Source: Bacteroidota bacterium (lineage in GTDB: Bacteria > Bacteroidota > Ignavibacteria > Kryptoniales > JAKASW01). From it: a stretch of 64,000 bases of DNA. Made by a program: the position numbers and the translations under genes. The DNA is taken from NCBI GenBank assembly GCA_023381615.1, contig JAMCQL010000034.1:1-64000 (forward strand), in the 5' to 3' direction. Below the pieces are notes generated by a model that had not been told where the DNA came from, searched no databases, and worked only from the letters and a program-made list of their open reading frames with translations. Below, in pieces: positions 1-9,440 of the stretch (its first letter is position 1; every line of letters starts with the position of its first letter).

Positions 1-223
1 CGAGTTTACCCATTTAGACTCTGAACGAGAGAATCTTGTAGAAATCAACATCGGATCTAAGTCACGTTGAGAGATGAGTCTACTAAGATTACCACGAATC
101 AACCTCCCCTTAGTCCCCTCCTTGACAAGGAGGGGATATAGTCTACGACCCTACGAGCCGTAGACTCGTAGAGGGGTGGTGAGGGCAAAATTCTTAAACC
201 TTTTCGCGTTTTGGGTAAACTCG
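1..223. repeat. MITE-like repeat, copy 1 (12-bp terminal inverted repeats CGAGTTTACCCA...TGGGTAAACTCG)
   Basis: Positions 3-225 are identical to 14199-14421; inverted termini at 1-12 and 212-223; internal hairpins; no transposase inside. Left edge coincides with the window start. Confidence 0.8.
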
Positions 224-490
224 TGTTTCATTCTGTTGAACACCGGCTCCAGAACACATTCTAATGAATTACCTCGCCGCAAGCGGCGGGGAATCAAAGC
301 CGATAGAGATTCAACTCCGCTCGTTCAAGTCATCTCAACCAACAAATCCTATGGTATTCCTGCTCTTTGCATATCTGTTCTCGAAGATCCTCTACGTGAT
401 ACTTATCACTACTCAATTCAGCCGCTAAACATAACTTGTTATTGTTGTCAGAGGAACACTAACTAAAAAACACAAAAAGGAGAGTAAACC

Positions 491-3118
491 ATGTTTACTG
501 TTGTTCTACCAAAATCCGAAGGGAGAGCATGGCGCGGCATTTTAATTGCGATCGCGCTAATGACAATCCTATCGAGTAATTCGTTCGGTCAGCAGATGAC
601 GGCACAGTCATCTGTTCCCCTTTCAAAGATGCTAACCCCAAACGGAACCTTGAACATTCCAAAAAGTTTCCAAGGGAGCATCGACGCAAGAGGCTACCAG
701 TTCGCCGCAGACAAAAACGGCGTTCCGATATTCAAACCAATGAGCGATCCCAACGATGTAAATTGGGATCCTTCTTTCACAGTGCCCGGAGTCGGCGGGT
801 ATTTGTACACCGTCGCTGTTAACGGAAACTATCTATATGTCGGCGGGTGGTTTGGGACTGTCGGTAATGTTATTGCGCACGGCGTGGCTAAGTATAACCT
901 CGTGAGTAAAACATGGTCAACGTTCGATAGCGCCGGAGTTGGAGTAGGAGGAGGCATTGTTACTTGCTTTGCTTTCAACGGAAGCGATGTCTATGTTGGC
1001 GGACAGTTCACAACGGCTGGTACCGTCCCGGTAAGCAATATAGCAAAATGGAACCCAACGACGGGCTGGTCGGCTTTAGGCACAGGACTGAACGCCTACG
1101 CTTGGGCTATGTCGTTCTTTGGCGGCAATCTTTATGTTACGGGCGCCTTCACGCAAGCCGGCGGCGGCACGGTGAACTACATTGCAAAGTGGAATGGGAC
1201 AAGCTGGTCAGGCCTCGGCGGCGGCGTTAATAGCCAGACGTATGGCTTAGCTGTCGCAGGAGGAGCGCTTTACGTCGGCGGCTCTTTTACGCAGGCCGGC
1301 GGTAGTGTTACTGTGAACCACATTGCAAAATGGGATGGAACGACTTGGACTGCACTCGGATCCGGTACAGTAGGGACCGATGGCACTGTTGTCAATGTCG
1401 TCTCATACGGAGATACCGCGTTATACGTTGGCGGTACATTTGCTAACGCAGGCGGCAATCCAGCAAGCAACGTTGCCAAGTACAGCATTGCCGGAAACTC
1501 ATGGTCGGCATTGGGAGGCGGAGTGAATAACCTCGTTTATGGCCTGTTCATTGACGGAAGCAGTCTTTATGTGAGCGGCTTTTTCACAAACGCCGGGATA
1601 GTCTCCGCCAATTATATCGCGAAGTGGAACATTAACACCTCTTCATGGTCAAATCTTGGAACCGGCTTAAACAGTCTCTGTTACAGTGTGCTCGTAACCG
1701 GCGGCAAGGTCTACACTGGTGGATATTTCACTACCGCCGGAACTTCAAGTGCCTTCGGAGTTGCATCTTGGGACGGGACCAATTGGAGTTCGCTTGCAAG
1801 TAGTTCGACTGGAAGCGTAGGCGGCGGCGTCAATGCCATCGCCGTGAGAGGGGACAGTGTTTTCGTCGGCGGCGGTTTTCTTTCCGCAGGCTCCTCACAA
1901 GCGCAAAACATTGCTGTTTGGAACAGAGCAACAGGCCAGTGGTCGGCGCTTGACAATACTTTAACTGTCAAAGGCGTGAGCGGAACAGTTTTTTCGATAC
2001 TGCCTCTTAGCAACGGCGATGTCTATATTGGAGGAAGCTTCTTAAACGCCGGCAGCATCGCTGTGAACAATATAGTCAAGTGGAACCCAGCAACCGGCTG
2101 GTCAACATTGGGCAGCGGCTCTAACAACGGCGTTGACAATCGTGTGTACGGCATGGTTCAAGTGGGAACCGACCTGTATGTTTGTGGTAGCTTCCTGAAT
2201 GCAGGCGGAAGTTCAGCAAACCATGTTGCCAAGTGGAACGGGACGAGCTGGTCAACGCTTGGAACCGGTTTAAACGGCAATGGATTCGCCATTACACTTG
2301 CAGGCGGCAAGCTTTACGTCGGCGGAAATTTCACTACCGCTGGCGGAAATACCGTCAACCACATTGCCGCATGGGACGGCTCGACATGGTCAGGGTTGGG
2401 CAGCACAGCAGGGACTGACAACTTGGTGGGAGCGATTGCTGTCAGCGGCGACACAGCATTGTATGTCGGCGGAGGTTTCTTAAATGCAGGGGGCTCTTCC
2501 GCAAGTCATATTGCAAAATACAGCATTGCAGGAAACAGTTGGTTTCCGCTATCGGGCGGTGTGAACGGTGCCATTTTTTCCATCGCAGTGAAAGGCGACA
2601 CTGTCTTAGTGGGAGGCAGTTTTACGACCGCTGGACTATTGACGGTAAACAATATAGCAGTATGGAAAATCTCAACCTCAGCATGGTCCGGACTTGGAAG
2701 CGGGACTGATAGATATGTTAACGCTATTGCCCCCGGAACGCACTACAATATATATGTGGGCGGTTCTTTCAGTCTTGCTGGAAACAAGCCATCCTACGCT
2801 TTTGCCCGATACAACCCGAACCTGACTCCGGTCGAAGAACAGCGCCCTGTCGCTAGAACCTTCACGCTCATGCAGAACTATCCTAATCCATTCAACCCGA
2901 CAACGGTCATCAGCTTCCAGCTTCCGGCTCGAACCTTTGTAACGCTGAAAGTTTATGACATTCTCGGTCGTGAAGTGGCACAGTTGATAAGCGGAGAGAT
3001 GACTGCTGGTGAACACGCTGTGACATTCGACGGTTCAAGGCTTGCGAGCGGTATGTACTTCTACCGTTTGTCGAGCGGAAGCAACATCGTAACCAAAAAA
3101 ATGTTGATGGTCAAATAA
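491..3118 (+). CDS. Secreted repeat protein with about 14 '(N)xIAKWN..W..LG.GVN...LYVGG.FT.AGG' repeats and C-terminal T9SS type A sorting domain
   Basis: Signal peptide; repeated motifs; C-terminus 'MQNYPNPFNPTTVISFQLP...GREVAQL...GMYFYRLSSG...TKKMLMVK'; RBS aaaggag upstream. Confidence 0.85.
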   Translation: MFTVVLPKSEGRAWRGILIAIALMTILSSNSFGQQMTAQSSVPLSKMLTPNGTLNIPKSFQGSIDARGYQFAADKNGVPIFKPMSDPNDVNWDPSFTVPGVGGYLYTVAVNGNYLYVGGWFGTVGNVIAHGVAKYNLVSKTWSTFDSAGVGVGGGIVTCFAFNGSDVYVGGQFTTAGTVPVSNIAKWNPTTGWSALGTGLNAYAWAMSFFGGNLYVTGAFTQAGGGTVNYIAKWNGTSWSGLGGGVNSQTYGLAVAGGALYVGGSFTQAGGSVTVNHIAKWDGTTWTALGSGTVGTDGTVVNVVSYGDTALYVGGTFANAGGNPASNVAKYSIAGNSWSALGGGVNNLVYGLFIDGSSLYVSGFFTNAGIVSANYIAKWNINTSSWSNLGTGLNSLCYSVLVTGGKVYTGGYFTTAGTSSAFGVASWDGTNWSSLASSSTGSVGGGVNAIAVRGDSVFVGGGFLSAGSSQAQNIAVWNRATGQWSALDNTLTVKGVSGTVFSILPLSNGDVYIGGSFLNAGSIAVNNIVKWNPATGWSTLGSGSNNGVDNRVYGMVQVGTDLYVCGSFLNAGGSSANHVAKWNGTSWSTLGTGLNGNGFAITLAGGKLYVGGNFTTAGGNTVNHIAAWDGSTWSGLGSTAGTDNLVGAIAVSGDTALYVGGGFLNAGGSSASHIAKYSIAGNSWFPLSGGVNGAIFSIAVKGDTVLVGGSFTTAGLLTVNNIAVWKISTSAWSGLGSGTDRYVNAIAPGTHYNIYVGGSFSLAGNKPSYAFARYNPNLTPVEEQRPVARTFTLMQNYPNPFNPTTVISFQLPARTFVTLKVYDILGREVAQLISGEMTAGEHAVTFDGSRLASGMYFYRLSSGSNIVTKKMLMVK

Positions 3119-3122
3119 CAAA

Positions 3123-3183
3123 GTGCGACTCACTTACGTGGGTTTCCCGAAACAAGGCGGTTTGCATGATAAGTGAGTCGCAC
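3123..3183. repeat. 14-bp perfect inverted repeat GTGCGACTCACTTA...TAAGTGAGTCGCAC directly after the stop codon of the T9SS protein
   Basis: Arms 3123-3136 and 3170-3183. Confidence 0.8.
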
Positions 3184-3209
3184 ATGAAACTTGACTCACC
3201 CCTTTTATT

Positions 3210-3234
3210 CCCCTCTCTATTTTTTAGAGAGGGG
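3210..3234. repeat. Hairpin CCCCTCTCTA-ttttt-TAGAGAGGGG (G/C-rich intergenic palindrome)
   Basis: 10-bp perfect arms. Confidence 0.7.
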
Positions 3235-3294
3235 ACAGAGAGGTGAGTAGCTGATGAAGTAACAACTGCGAGAAAATCGCAGCAGAAACCCGAA

Positions 3295-3331
3295 GGCGGC
3301 GCAGGCAAGACTATCCTGCGCCGCCTTTTTT
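3295..3331 (+). terminator. Rho-independent terminator
   Basis: 11-bp perfect GC-rich stem GGCGGCGCAGG/CCTGCGCCGCC with 9-nt loop followed by a T-run. Confidence 0.85.
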
Positions 3332-3374
3332 AATCTCTTTCCTTGTTACAGAACTAGGGTGTATTATTTCAATT

Positions 3375-3600
3375 GCCACGATCTTTAGATCGTGGCACAA
3401 ATGGGCTGTAGCCACCACGGCTTTAGCCTCATCATAAGCCATCTGATTATCCCAAGAAGTCGGGAAATTAGTCGTTTGCTCTTTCATCCACGACTTAAAA
3501 GTCGTGGCAATTACGACTTGTGCAACGCGCTCCATGGCGCACTCCTATTTGAGTTCACCACGCGTCTCGCGTGGTGAAAATGGAGCGCCATTAAGCGCCA
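3375..3600. repeat. Cluster of REP-like hairpins
   Basis: GCCACGATCT-TT-AGATCGTGGC (3375-3396), CCACGACTT-AA-AAGTCGTGG (3488-3507), TTCACCACGCG-TCT-CGCGTGGTGAA (3554-3578), plus GGCT..AGCC mini-hairpins. Confidence 0.75.
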
Positions 3601-3771
3601 AATTCCGAATTCTTTTGGCGGGAGTGCCGATGAAGTAACGACCGTGATAATGTTCTGAAAAGAACGCCAAGGCGGCATTTTCTTGCGAGAGCATGTTACC
3701 TCAACCGGAACAAACCTCCCTCGTCATCGCCTTAAATTCCCAACTTTAAAAAATTTTTCTTTGTTCAACTC

Positions 3772-3800
3772 TTGACATCGTTGCAACACTTTCTTATACT
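3772..3800 (+). promoter_or_regulatory. Candidate sigma-70 promoter TTGACA-N17-TATACT for the ilv/leu operon leader
   Basis: -35 TTGACA 3772-3777, 17-bp spacer, -10 TATACT 3795-3800. Confidence 0.7.
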
Positions 3801-3814
3801 GAAACAAGGACGAA

Positions 3815-3985
3815 ATGACTGACAGCAGCACCACATACGATTCACAGACTTCGACAGCAAAAACTATTTTGCTGCACGCGGCTGATGTTGTCAGCACAGA
3901 TCTCCTCGGCCTCATTTCTATTATTTCCATCCTTATTCTCCTCCTCCTTAGCGAGGGGAATATCCTGCTCGGCATTATTAGCTAA
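3815..3985 (+). CDS. Branched-chain amino-acid operon leader peptide (56 aa): MTDSSTTYDSQTSTAKTILLHAADVVSTDLLGLISIISILILLLLSEGNILLGIIS
   Basis: ATG at 3815 with AAGGA upstream; 23 of the last 39 residues are Leu/Ile/Val, including LISIISILILLLL; stop codon lies in the loop of a strong stem-loop; directly upstream of ilvB. Confidence 0.75.
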   Translation: MTDSSTTYDSQTSTAKTILLHAADVVSTDLLGLISIISILILLLLSEGNILLGIIS

Positions 3986-4107
3986 TAGCCGAAGGTTATT
4001 CCCCGAGTAAGCAAGTCTGATCTAAAAAATCATATCAACTCAAAGGGAATGACCTGAAGGCATGACTATGCCGAGAGATGCTTCGAGGTCAGACAAACTG
4101 TTTTTTT
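3955..4107 (+). promoter_or_regulatory. Putative attenuator region: hairpin A (3955-4004), hairpin B (4050-4091) and T7 tract (4101-4107)
   Basis: GGGGAATA/TATTCCCC + CCT/AGG + TCGGC/GCCGA stem; TGACCT(g)AAG..CAT/ATGCTTC(g)AGGTCA stem; T-tract upstream of ilvB. Confidence 0.6.
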
Positions 4108-4176
4108 AAACGCTGAGAAGTATAAGCACCATTGCAGTTTCCTTGTCGGGAACTGCGTGCTTCAAAAAATGTAAAA

Positions 4177-5928
4177 ATGGAGACCCAGAGAATGAGCACC
4201 AACGAAATAACCGGCGCTGAAATATTCGTCAGATGCCTGATTGAAGAGAACGTGGAATACATTTTCGGCTATCCCGGCGGCGCGGTGATCGGGGTGTATG
4301 ACGCGATGCACGACATGTCGAACATAAAACATATCTTGACGAGGCACGAACAAGGCGCCGTTCATGCAGCGGAAGGATACGCAAAAGCGACGGGAAAAGT
4401 CGGTGTCGTGGTTGTTACGTCAGGACCGGGAGCAACAAACACTGTTACGGGAATTGCAGACGCCCACATGGACTCCGTCCCGCTCGTCGTATTTACAGGT
4501 CAGGTAGCAACCCATCTTATCGGAAACGACGCTTTTCAGGAAGCTGATATAGTCGGAATAACCCGCTCGATCACGAAGCACAATTTTCTCGTCAAAGACG
4601 TTCGCGAGCTTGCTTGGACAATAAAAGCAGCATTTCACATCGCGTCAACAGGTCGTCCCGGACCAGTTCTCGTGGACATGCCGAAGGATGTGATGGCGGC
4701 AAGCGCTCCATTCATATATCCGAAGGAAATCAAACTTCGCGGCTACCACCCGTTTTACTTCGGACACATGGGACAAATCAACAAGGCGGTCGAGATAATA
4801 AATTCTTCGAAAAAGCCGGTACTGTACGTCGGAGGGGGCGTCGTCAATTCAAATGCTTCCAAAGAACTTTACAATCTCGCAAAGAAATTGAACGCGCCGG
4901 TTGCGATGACCTTGATGGGACTTGGCGCTTTTCCGGGTGACGATGAACTCTCCATGGGAATGTTAGGCATGCACGGAACATGGTATTCAAATATTGCAGT
5001 AGACCAGTGCGATTGTCTGATAGCTGTTGGGCCGCGCTTCGACGACCGCGTTACAGGCAATCCGCAATTCTTTTCTCCGAACTCAAAGAAAATCCATATC
5101 GACATCGACCCGTCTGCAATAAGCAAAAATGTAAAAGTTGATGTGCCGATTGTCGGCGACGTTCGCCACGTTCTCGAAAGGCTGATTCCTCTCGTTCAAC
5201 CGTTGGACACGGAGGAATGGCTTGCTCAAATAAACGGATGGAAATCCGAACATCCACTTCGGTACGAAAACGGAGACAAGATCCGTGCGCAGTATGTTAT
5301 AGAGAAAATTTATGAAGTGACCAAAGGAGAAGCGATTATAACAGTTGATGTCGGACAAAATCAGATGTGGACTGCGCAGTTCTATAAATTCAAATATCCG
5401 AGGACGAACATAACTTCCGGCGGACTCGGAACGATGGGCTTTTCCTTCCCCGCTTCCATTGGAGCCGCCTTCGGAGTAAAAGACAAGACGGTTTTCAGCA
5501 TAAATGGAGACGGCGGAATCCAGATGAACATCCAGGAACTTGCGACCGCAGCGTGGCACAAGCTTCCGATAAAAATCGTCATCCTTAACAACGGCTTTTT
5601 GGGCATGGTGAGGCAGTGGCAGGATCTTTTCTACAAGAAACGATACAGCAACACCTCGCTCGGACTCAGCAATCCGGACTTTGTGAAGCTCGCGGAATCA
5701 TTCGGAGCGGTTGGATTCAAAGCAGAAAAGACCGATGAGGTGGTTCATGTTCTACAAGAAGCAATGAAAGTAACAGATCGGCCGGTGCTCATGGACTTCA
5801 AAACCACTCACGAAGACAATGTTTACCCGATGATTCCGGGCGGTGGGACTGTCTCGCAAATTATGGATTATCCAAAATCGGCTAAGGAACTGAAAGAAAT
5901 AAAATCACGAGCGGAGGCAGTGAAGTGA
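4177..5928 (+). CDS. ilvB: Acetolactate synthase large subunit (start at 4177 or 4192; the ORF-track start at 4132 is unlikely)
   Basis: TPP-enzyme sequence 'GAEIFVRCLIEENVEYIFGYPGGAVIGVYDAM...LTRHEQGAVHAAEGYAKATGKVGVV'. Confidence 0.97.
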   Translation: METQRMSTNEITGAEIFVRCLIEENVEYIFGYPGGAVIGVYDAMHDMSNIKHILTRHEQGAVHAAEGYAKATGKVGVVVVTSGPGATNTVTGIADAHMDSVPLVVFTGQVATHLIGNDAFQEADIVGITRSITKHNFLVKDVRELAWTIKAAFHIASTGRPGPVLVDMPKDVMAASAPFIYPKEIKLRGYHPFYFGHMGQINKAVEIINSSKKPVLYVGGGVVNSNASKELYNLAKKLNAPVAMTLMGLGAFPGDDELSMGMLGMHGTWYSNIAVDQCDCLIAVGPRFDDRVTGNPQFFSPNSKKIHIDIDPSAISKNVKVDVPIVGDVRHVLERLIPLVQPLDTEEWLAQINGWKSEHPLRYENGDKIRAQYVIEKIYEVTKGEAIITVDVGQNQMWTAQFYKFKYPRTNITSGGLGTMGFSFPASIGAAFGVKDKTVFSINGDGGIQMNIQELATAAWHKLPIKIVILNNGFLGMVRQWQDLFYKKRYSNTSLGLSNPDFVKLAESFGAVGFKAEKTDEVVHVLQEAMKVTDRPVLMDFKTTHEDNVYPMIPGGGTVSQIMDYPKSAKELKEIKSRAEAVK

Positions 5929-6416
5929 AAAAGCACACCATCTCAATCTTAGTGGAAAATAAATTCGGCGCTTTGAACAGGATCGTGGGGCTATTCAGTG
6001 CCCGCGGTTACAACATCGATAGCATTTCAGTCGGCACAAGTGAAGACGATTCCATGGCACGTGTTACCATAGTCTCAAAAGGCGACGACGACGTCATCGA
6101 GCAAATCATCAAGCAGCTCAACAAACTCATCGATGTAACAAAGGTTGTCGATCTGACTTACGACAGCTTCGTCGAACGGGAACTCGTCTTGATAAAAGTC
6201 GCGGCGAACCGCAGCTCGAGACCGGAGCTGATGCAGATTTCGGAAATCTTCCGCTCGAAAATAGTCGACATCAGTCCGCGATCGCTCACTGTCGAAGCAA
6301 CCGGCAGCGAGAAAAAAGTCGAGGCAATGATAAAAATGTTCGAGCCTTTCGGCATAAAAGAAATTGCGCGGACGGGGCGCATCGCCCTGAAGCGCGAATT
6401 CGAAGGAAGTGTATGA
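5925..6416 (+). CDS. ilvN: Acetolactate synthase small (regulatory, ACT) subunit
   Basis: 'KKHTISILVENKFGALNRIVGLFSARGYNIDSISVG'; overlaps the ilvB stop by 4 bp. Confidence 0.96.
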   Translation: MKKHTISILVENKFGALNRIVGLFSARGYNIDSISVGTSEDDSMARVTIVSKGDDDVIEQIIKQLNKLIDVTKVVDLTYDSFVERELVLIKVAANRSSRPELMQISEIFRSKIVDISPRSLTVEATGSEKKVEAMIKMFEPFGIKEIARTGRIALKREFEGSV

Positions 6417-6417
6417 A

Positions 6418-6527
6418 GAACAAGGGACTAAGGGACATAGAGACAAAGGCACAAAGATGTTCTGCTACTCTGCGCCTTTGTACCTCTGGAGCTTTGTCCC
6501 TTTTGGACTTTGTGCCTTTCCAAACAA
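6418..6527. repeat. Imprecise palindromic repeat of the 'GGGACAnAGnnACAAAGGCACAAAG' type
   Basis: Left arm 'aagggacatagagacaaaggcacaaag', right arm 'cgcctttgtacctctggagctttgtccctt...ctttgtgcctttcc'; similar element at 38010-38118. Confidence 0.6.
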
Positions 6528-6536
6528 TAAACCTAA

Positions 6537-7550
<1,014 letters not shown>

Positions 7551-7578
7551 GAGGACTTATCCGGAAGGACCTGACGGT

Positions 7579-9189
7579 ATGGAAAGAAAACTTTTCATTT
7601 ACGATACAACGCTTCGCGACGGCACTCAAGGAGAAGAAATCTCGTTCAGCGCCGAAGACAAGGTAAAAATTGCACAGCGTCTCGACGATTTCGGCGTTGA
7701 TTACATAGAAGGCGGCTGGCCCGGCTCAAATCCGAAAGACATGGAATTCTTCGAAAGAATGAAAAAAATCAAGCTCAGACATGCAAAGCTTGCCGCTTTC
7801 GGAAGCACCTGCCGCGCATCGTCAACGCCTGAGTCGGACGAAAACGTGAACCAGCTATTGAAGGCAGAGACTCCGGTCGTGACGATATTCGGAAAGTCAT
7901 GGGACATGCACGTGAAGGAAGCGCTTGGAACGACATCGGAAAGAAATCTTGAGATAATTTTTGAAACAGTGAAGTATCTCAAAGACAACGGCAAGGAAGT
8001 CATCTACGATGCTGAGCATTTCTTCGACGGCTATAAGTCAAACCCGGACTACGCAGCGAGCACGATTCGCGCAGCCGAAGCGGCGGGGGCGGATTTCATT
8101 GCTCTTTGCGACACGAACGGCGGAAGCCTTCCACACGAAGTCGAGGCGATCACGAAGACGGCTTCACAGGCTGTGAAAGTTCCACTGGGAATCCATGCGC
8201 ATAACGATTCCGAACTTGCCGTCGCAAACTCGCTTGCGGCAGTGCGCGCCGGTTGTGTTCAGGTTCAAGGCACGGTAAACGGATTTGGCGAACGCTGCGG
8301 AAATGCAAACCTCTGCTCCGTGATCCCGAATCTTCAACTGAAAATGAAATTTCAAATTATGCCGCAGAAGAAATTGAAGACTCTGACGGAATTATCGCGA
8401 TACGTAAGCGAGGTTGCCAACCTACAGCCGCGCAAAAATCTTCCCTACGTCGGACAGAGCGCCTTCGCTCATAAAGGCGGAGTCCACGTGAGTGCCGTAA
8501 TGAAATCTGCGTGCACTTATGAACATATTGAACCCGAACTCGTTGGAAACACACGCCGCGTTCTTGTGAGCGATCTCTCCGGAAAAAGCAACGTTTACTA
8601 CAAAGCCAGCGAACTCGGCATAAATGTTTCCGGAAACCAAGACCAAGTATCCTCGATAGTGAACGAACTCAAGTCACTTGAGAATGAAGGATATGTGTTC
8701 GAAGACGCGGATGCATCTCTGCAGATCTTAATGAGAAGGAATATCGGCAAAGTCGAAATGCCGTTCGAACTTGACGCCCTCCGAATAATCATCGAGAAGA
8801 AAGCAAACGCCGGCGTTACACACACGGAAGCCGTCATTAAGCTTAGAGTCGGCGATAAAATTGAGCACACGGCTGCCGAAGGCAACGGGCCTGTCAACGC
8901 GCTTGACAATGCTCTCAGGAAAGCGCTCACGCAATTCTACCCGCAGCTCGCTGAAACGAAGCTGTCGGATTACAAAGTGAGAGTAGTTGACGGCAGCGAA
9001 GGAACCAGCGCAAAAGTAAGAGTTCTGATCGAGACCTCCGATGAAGATTCGAATTGGAACACCGTCGGAGTTTCCGAAAACATCATTGAAGCGAGCTGGA
9101 AAGCGCTCGTTGATTCAATCGTTTTCAAACTAATGAAGGACAATGACAATCATAAACTCATAAATAAACATTTGGAGTTAGTAAAATGA
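7579..9189 (+). CDS. cimA: (R)-citramalate synthase
   Basis: '[50 protein letters not shown]'; alpha-IPMS/citramalate synthase architecture. Confidence 0.93.
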   Translation: MERKLFIYDTTLRDGTQGEEISFSAEDKVKIAQRLDDFGVDYIEGGWPGSNPKDMEFFERMKKIKLRHAKLAAFGSTCRASSTPESDENVNQLLKAETPVVTIFGKSWDMHVKEALGTTSERNLEIIFETVKYLKDNGKEVIYDAEHFFDGYKSNPDYAASTIRAAEAAGADFIALCDTNGGSLPHEVEAITKTASQAVKVPLGIHAHNDSELAVANSLAAVRAGCVQVQGTVNGFGERCGNANLCSVIPNLQLKMKFQIMPQKKLKTLTELSRYVSEVANLQPRKNLPYVGQSAFAHKGGVHVSAVMKSACTYEHIEPELVGNTRRVLVSDLSGKSNVYYKASELGINVSGNQDQVSSIVNELKSLENEGYVFEDADASLQILMRRNIGKVEMPFELDALRIIIEKKANAGVTHTEAVIKLRVGDKIEHTAAEGNGPVNALDNALRKALTQFYPQLAETKLSDYKVRVVDGSEGTSAKVRVLIETSDEDSNWNTVGVSENIIEASWKALVDSIVFKLMKDNDNHKLINKHLELVK

Positions 9190-9416
9190 AATCACAGACG
9201 AGAATCGAATTGCTTGAAAAAGCGTTGAATGATGAAATGGAGTCGATACGAGAATATAATATCGATGCTGAAGCCGACGACGATGCTGAGACGAAGCGTC
9301 TCTTCCGTTCGCTCGCGAGCCAGAAATATGAACATTACCTCCAAATTGAAAAACACCTTCGGCAGCTCAAAGCAAACAACGACATCACCGACGCAATTAA
9401 CAACATGTTCATTTAG
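9186..9416 (+). CDS. Small (76 aa) ferritin-like / half-rubrerythrin-like helical protein
   Basis: ATGA overlap with cimA stop; '[45 protein letters not shown]' helix pattern with E/H residues. Confidence 0.6.
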   Translation: MKSQTRIELLEKALNDEMESIREYNIDAEADDDAETKRLFRSLASQKYEHYLQIEKHLRQLKANNDITDAINNMFI

Positions 9417-9440
9417 AACATAACAAAAGGCTGGACGATC

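Noticed and set aside
176-466. 96-aa ORF at the left end
   Set aside because: Starts inside the MITE-like repeat and has no recognisable protein motif; likely spurious.
3375-3600. CRISPR array
   Set aside because: The hairpins are of different sequence and irregular spacing; no repeat-spacer periodicity and no cas genes in the window.
3724-3975. 83-aa minus-strand ORF
   Set aside because: Antisense to the promoter and BCAA leader peptide; low-complexity Arg-rich sequence mirrors the Leu/Ile codon run.
4020-4107. T-box riboswitch upstream of ilvB
   Set aside because: No T-box AGGGUGGNACCGCG-like motif seen; the Leu/Ile-rich leader peptide is a better explanation.
5083-5559. 158-aa minus-strand ORF inside ilvB
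   Set aside because: Antisense of a strongly conserved CDS; no family signature.
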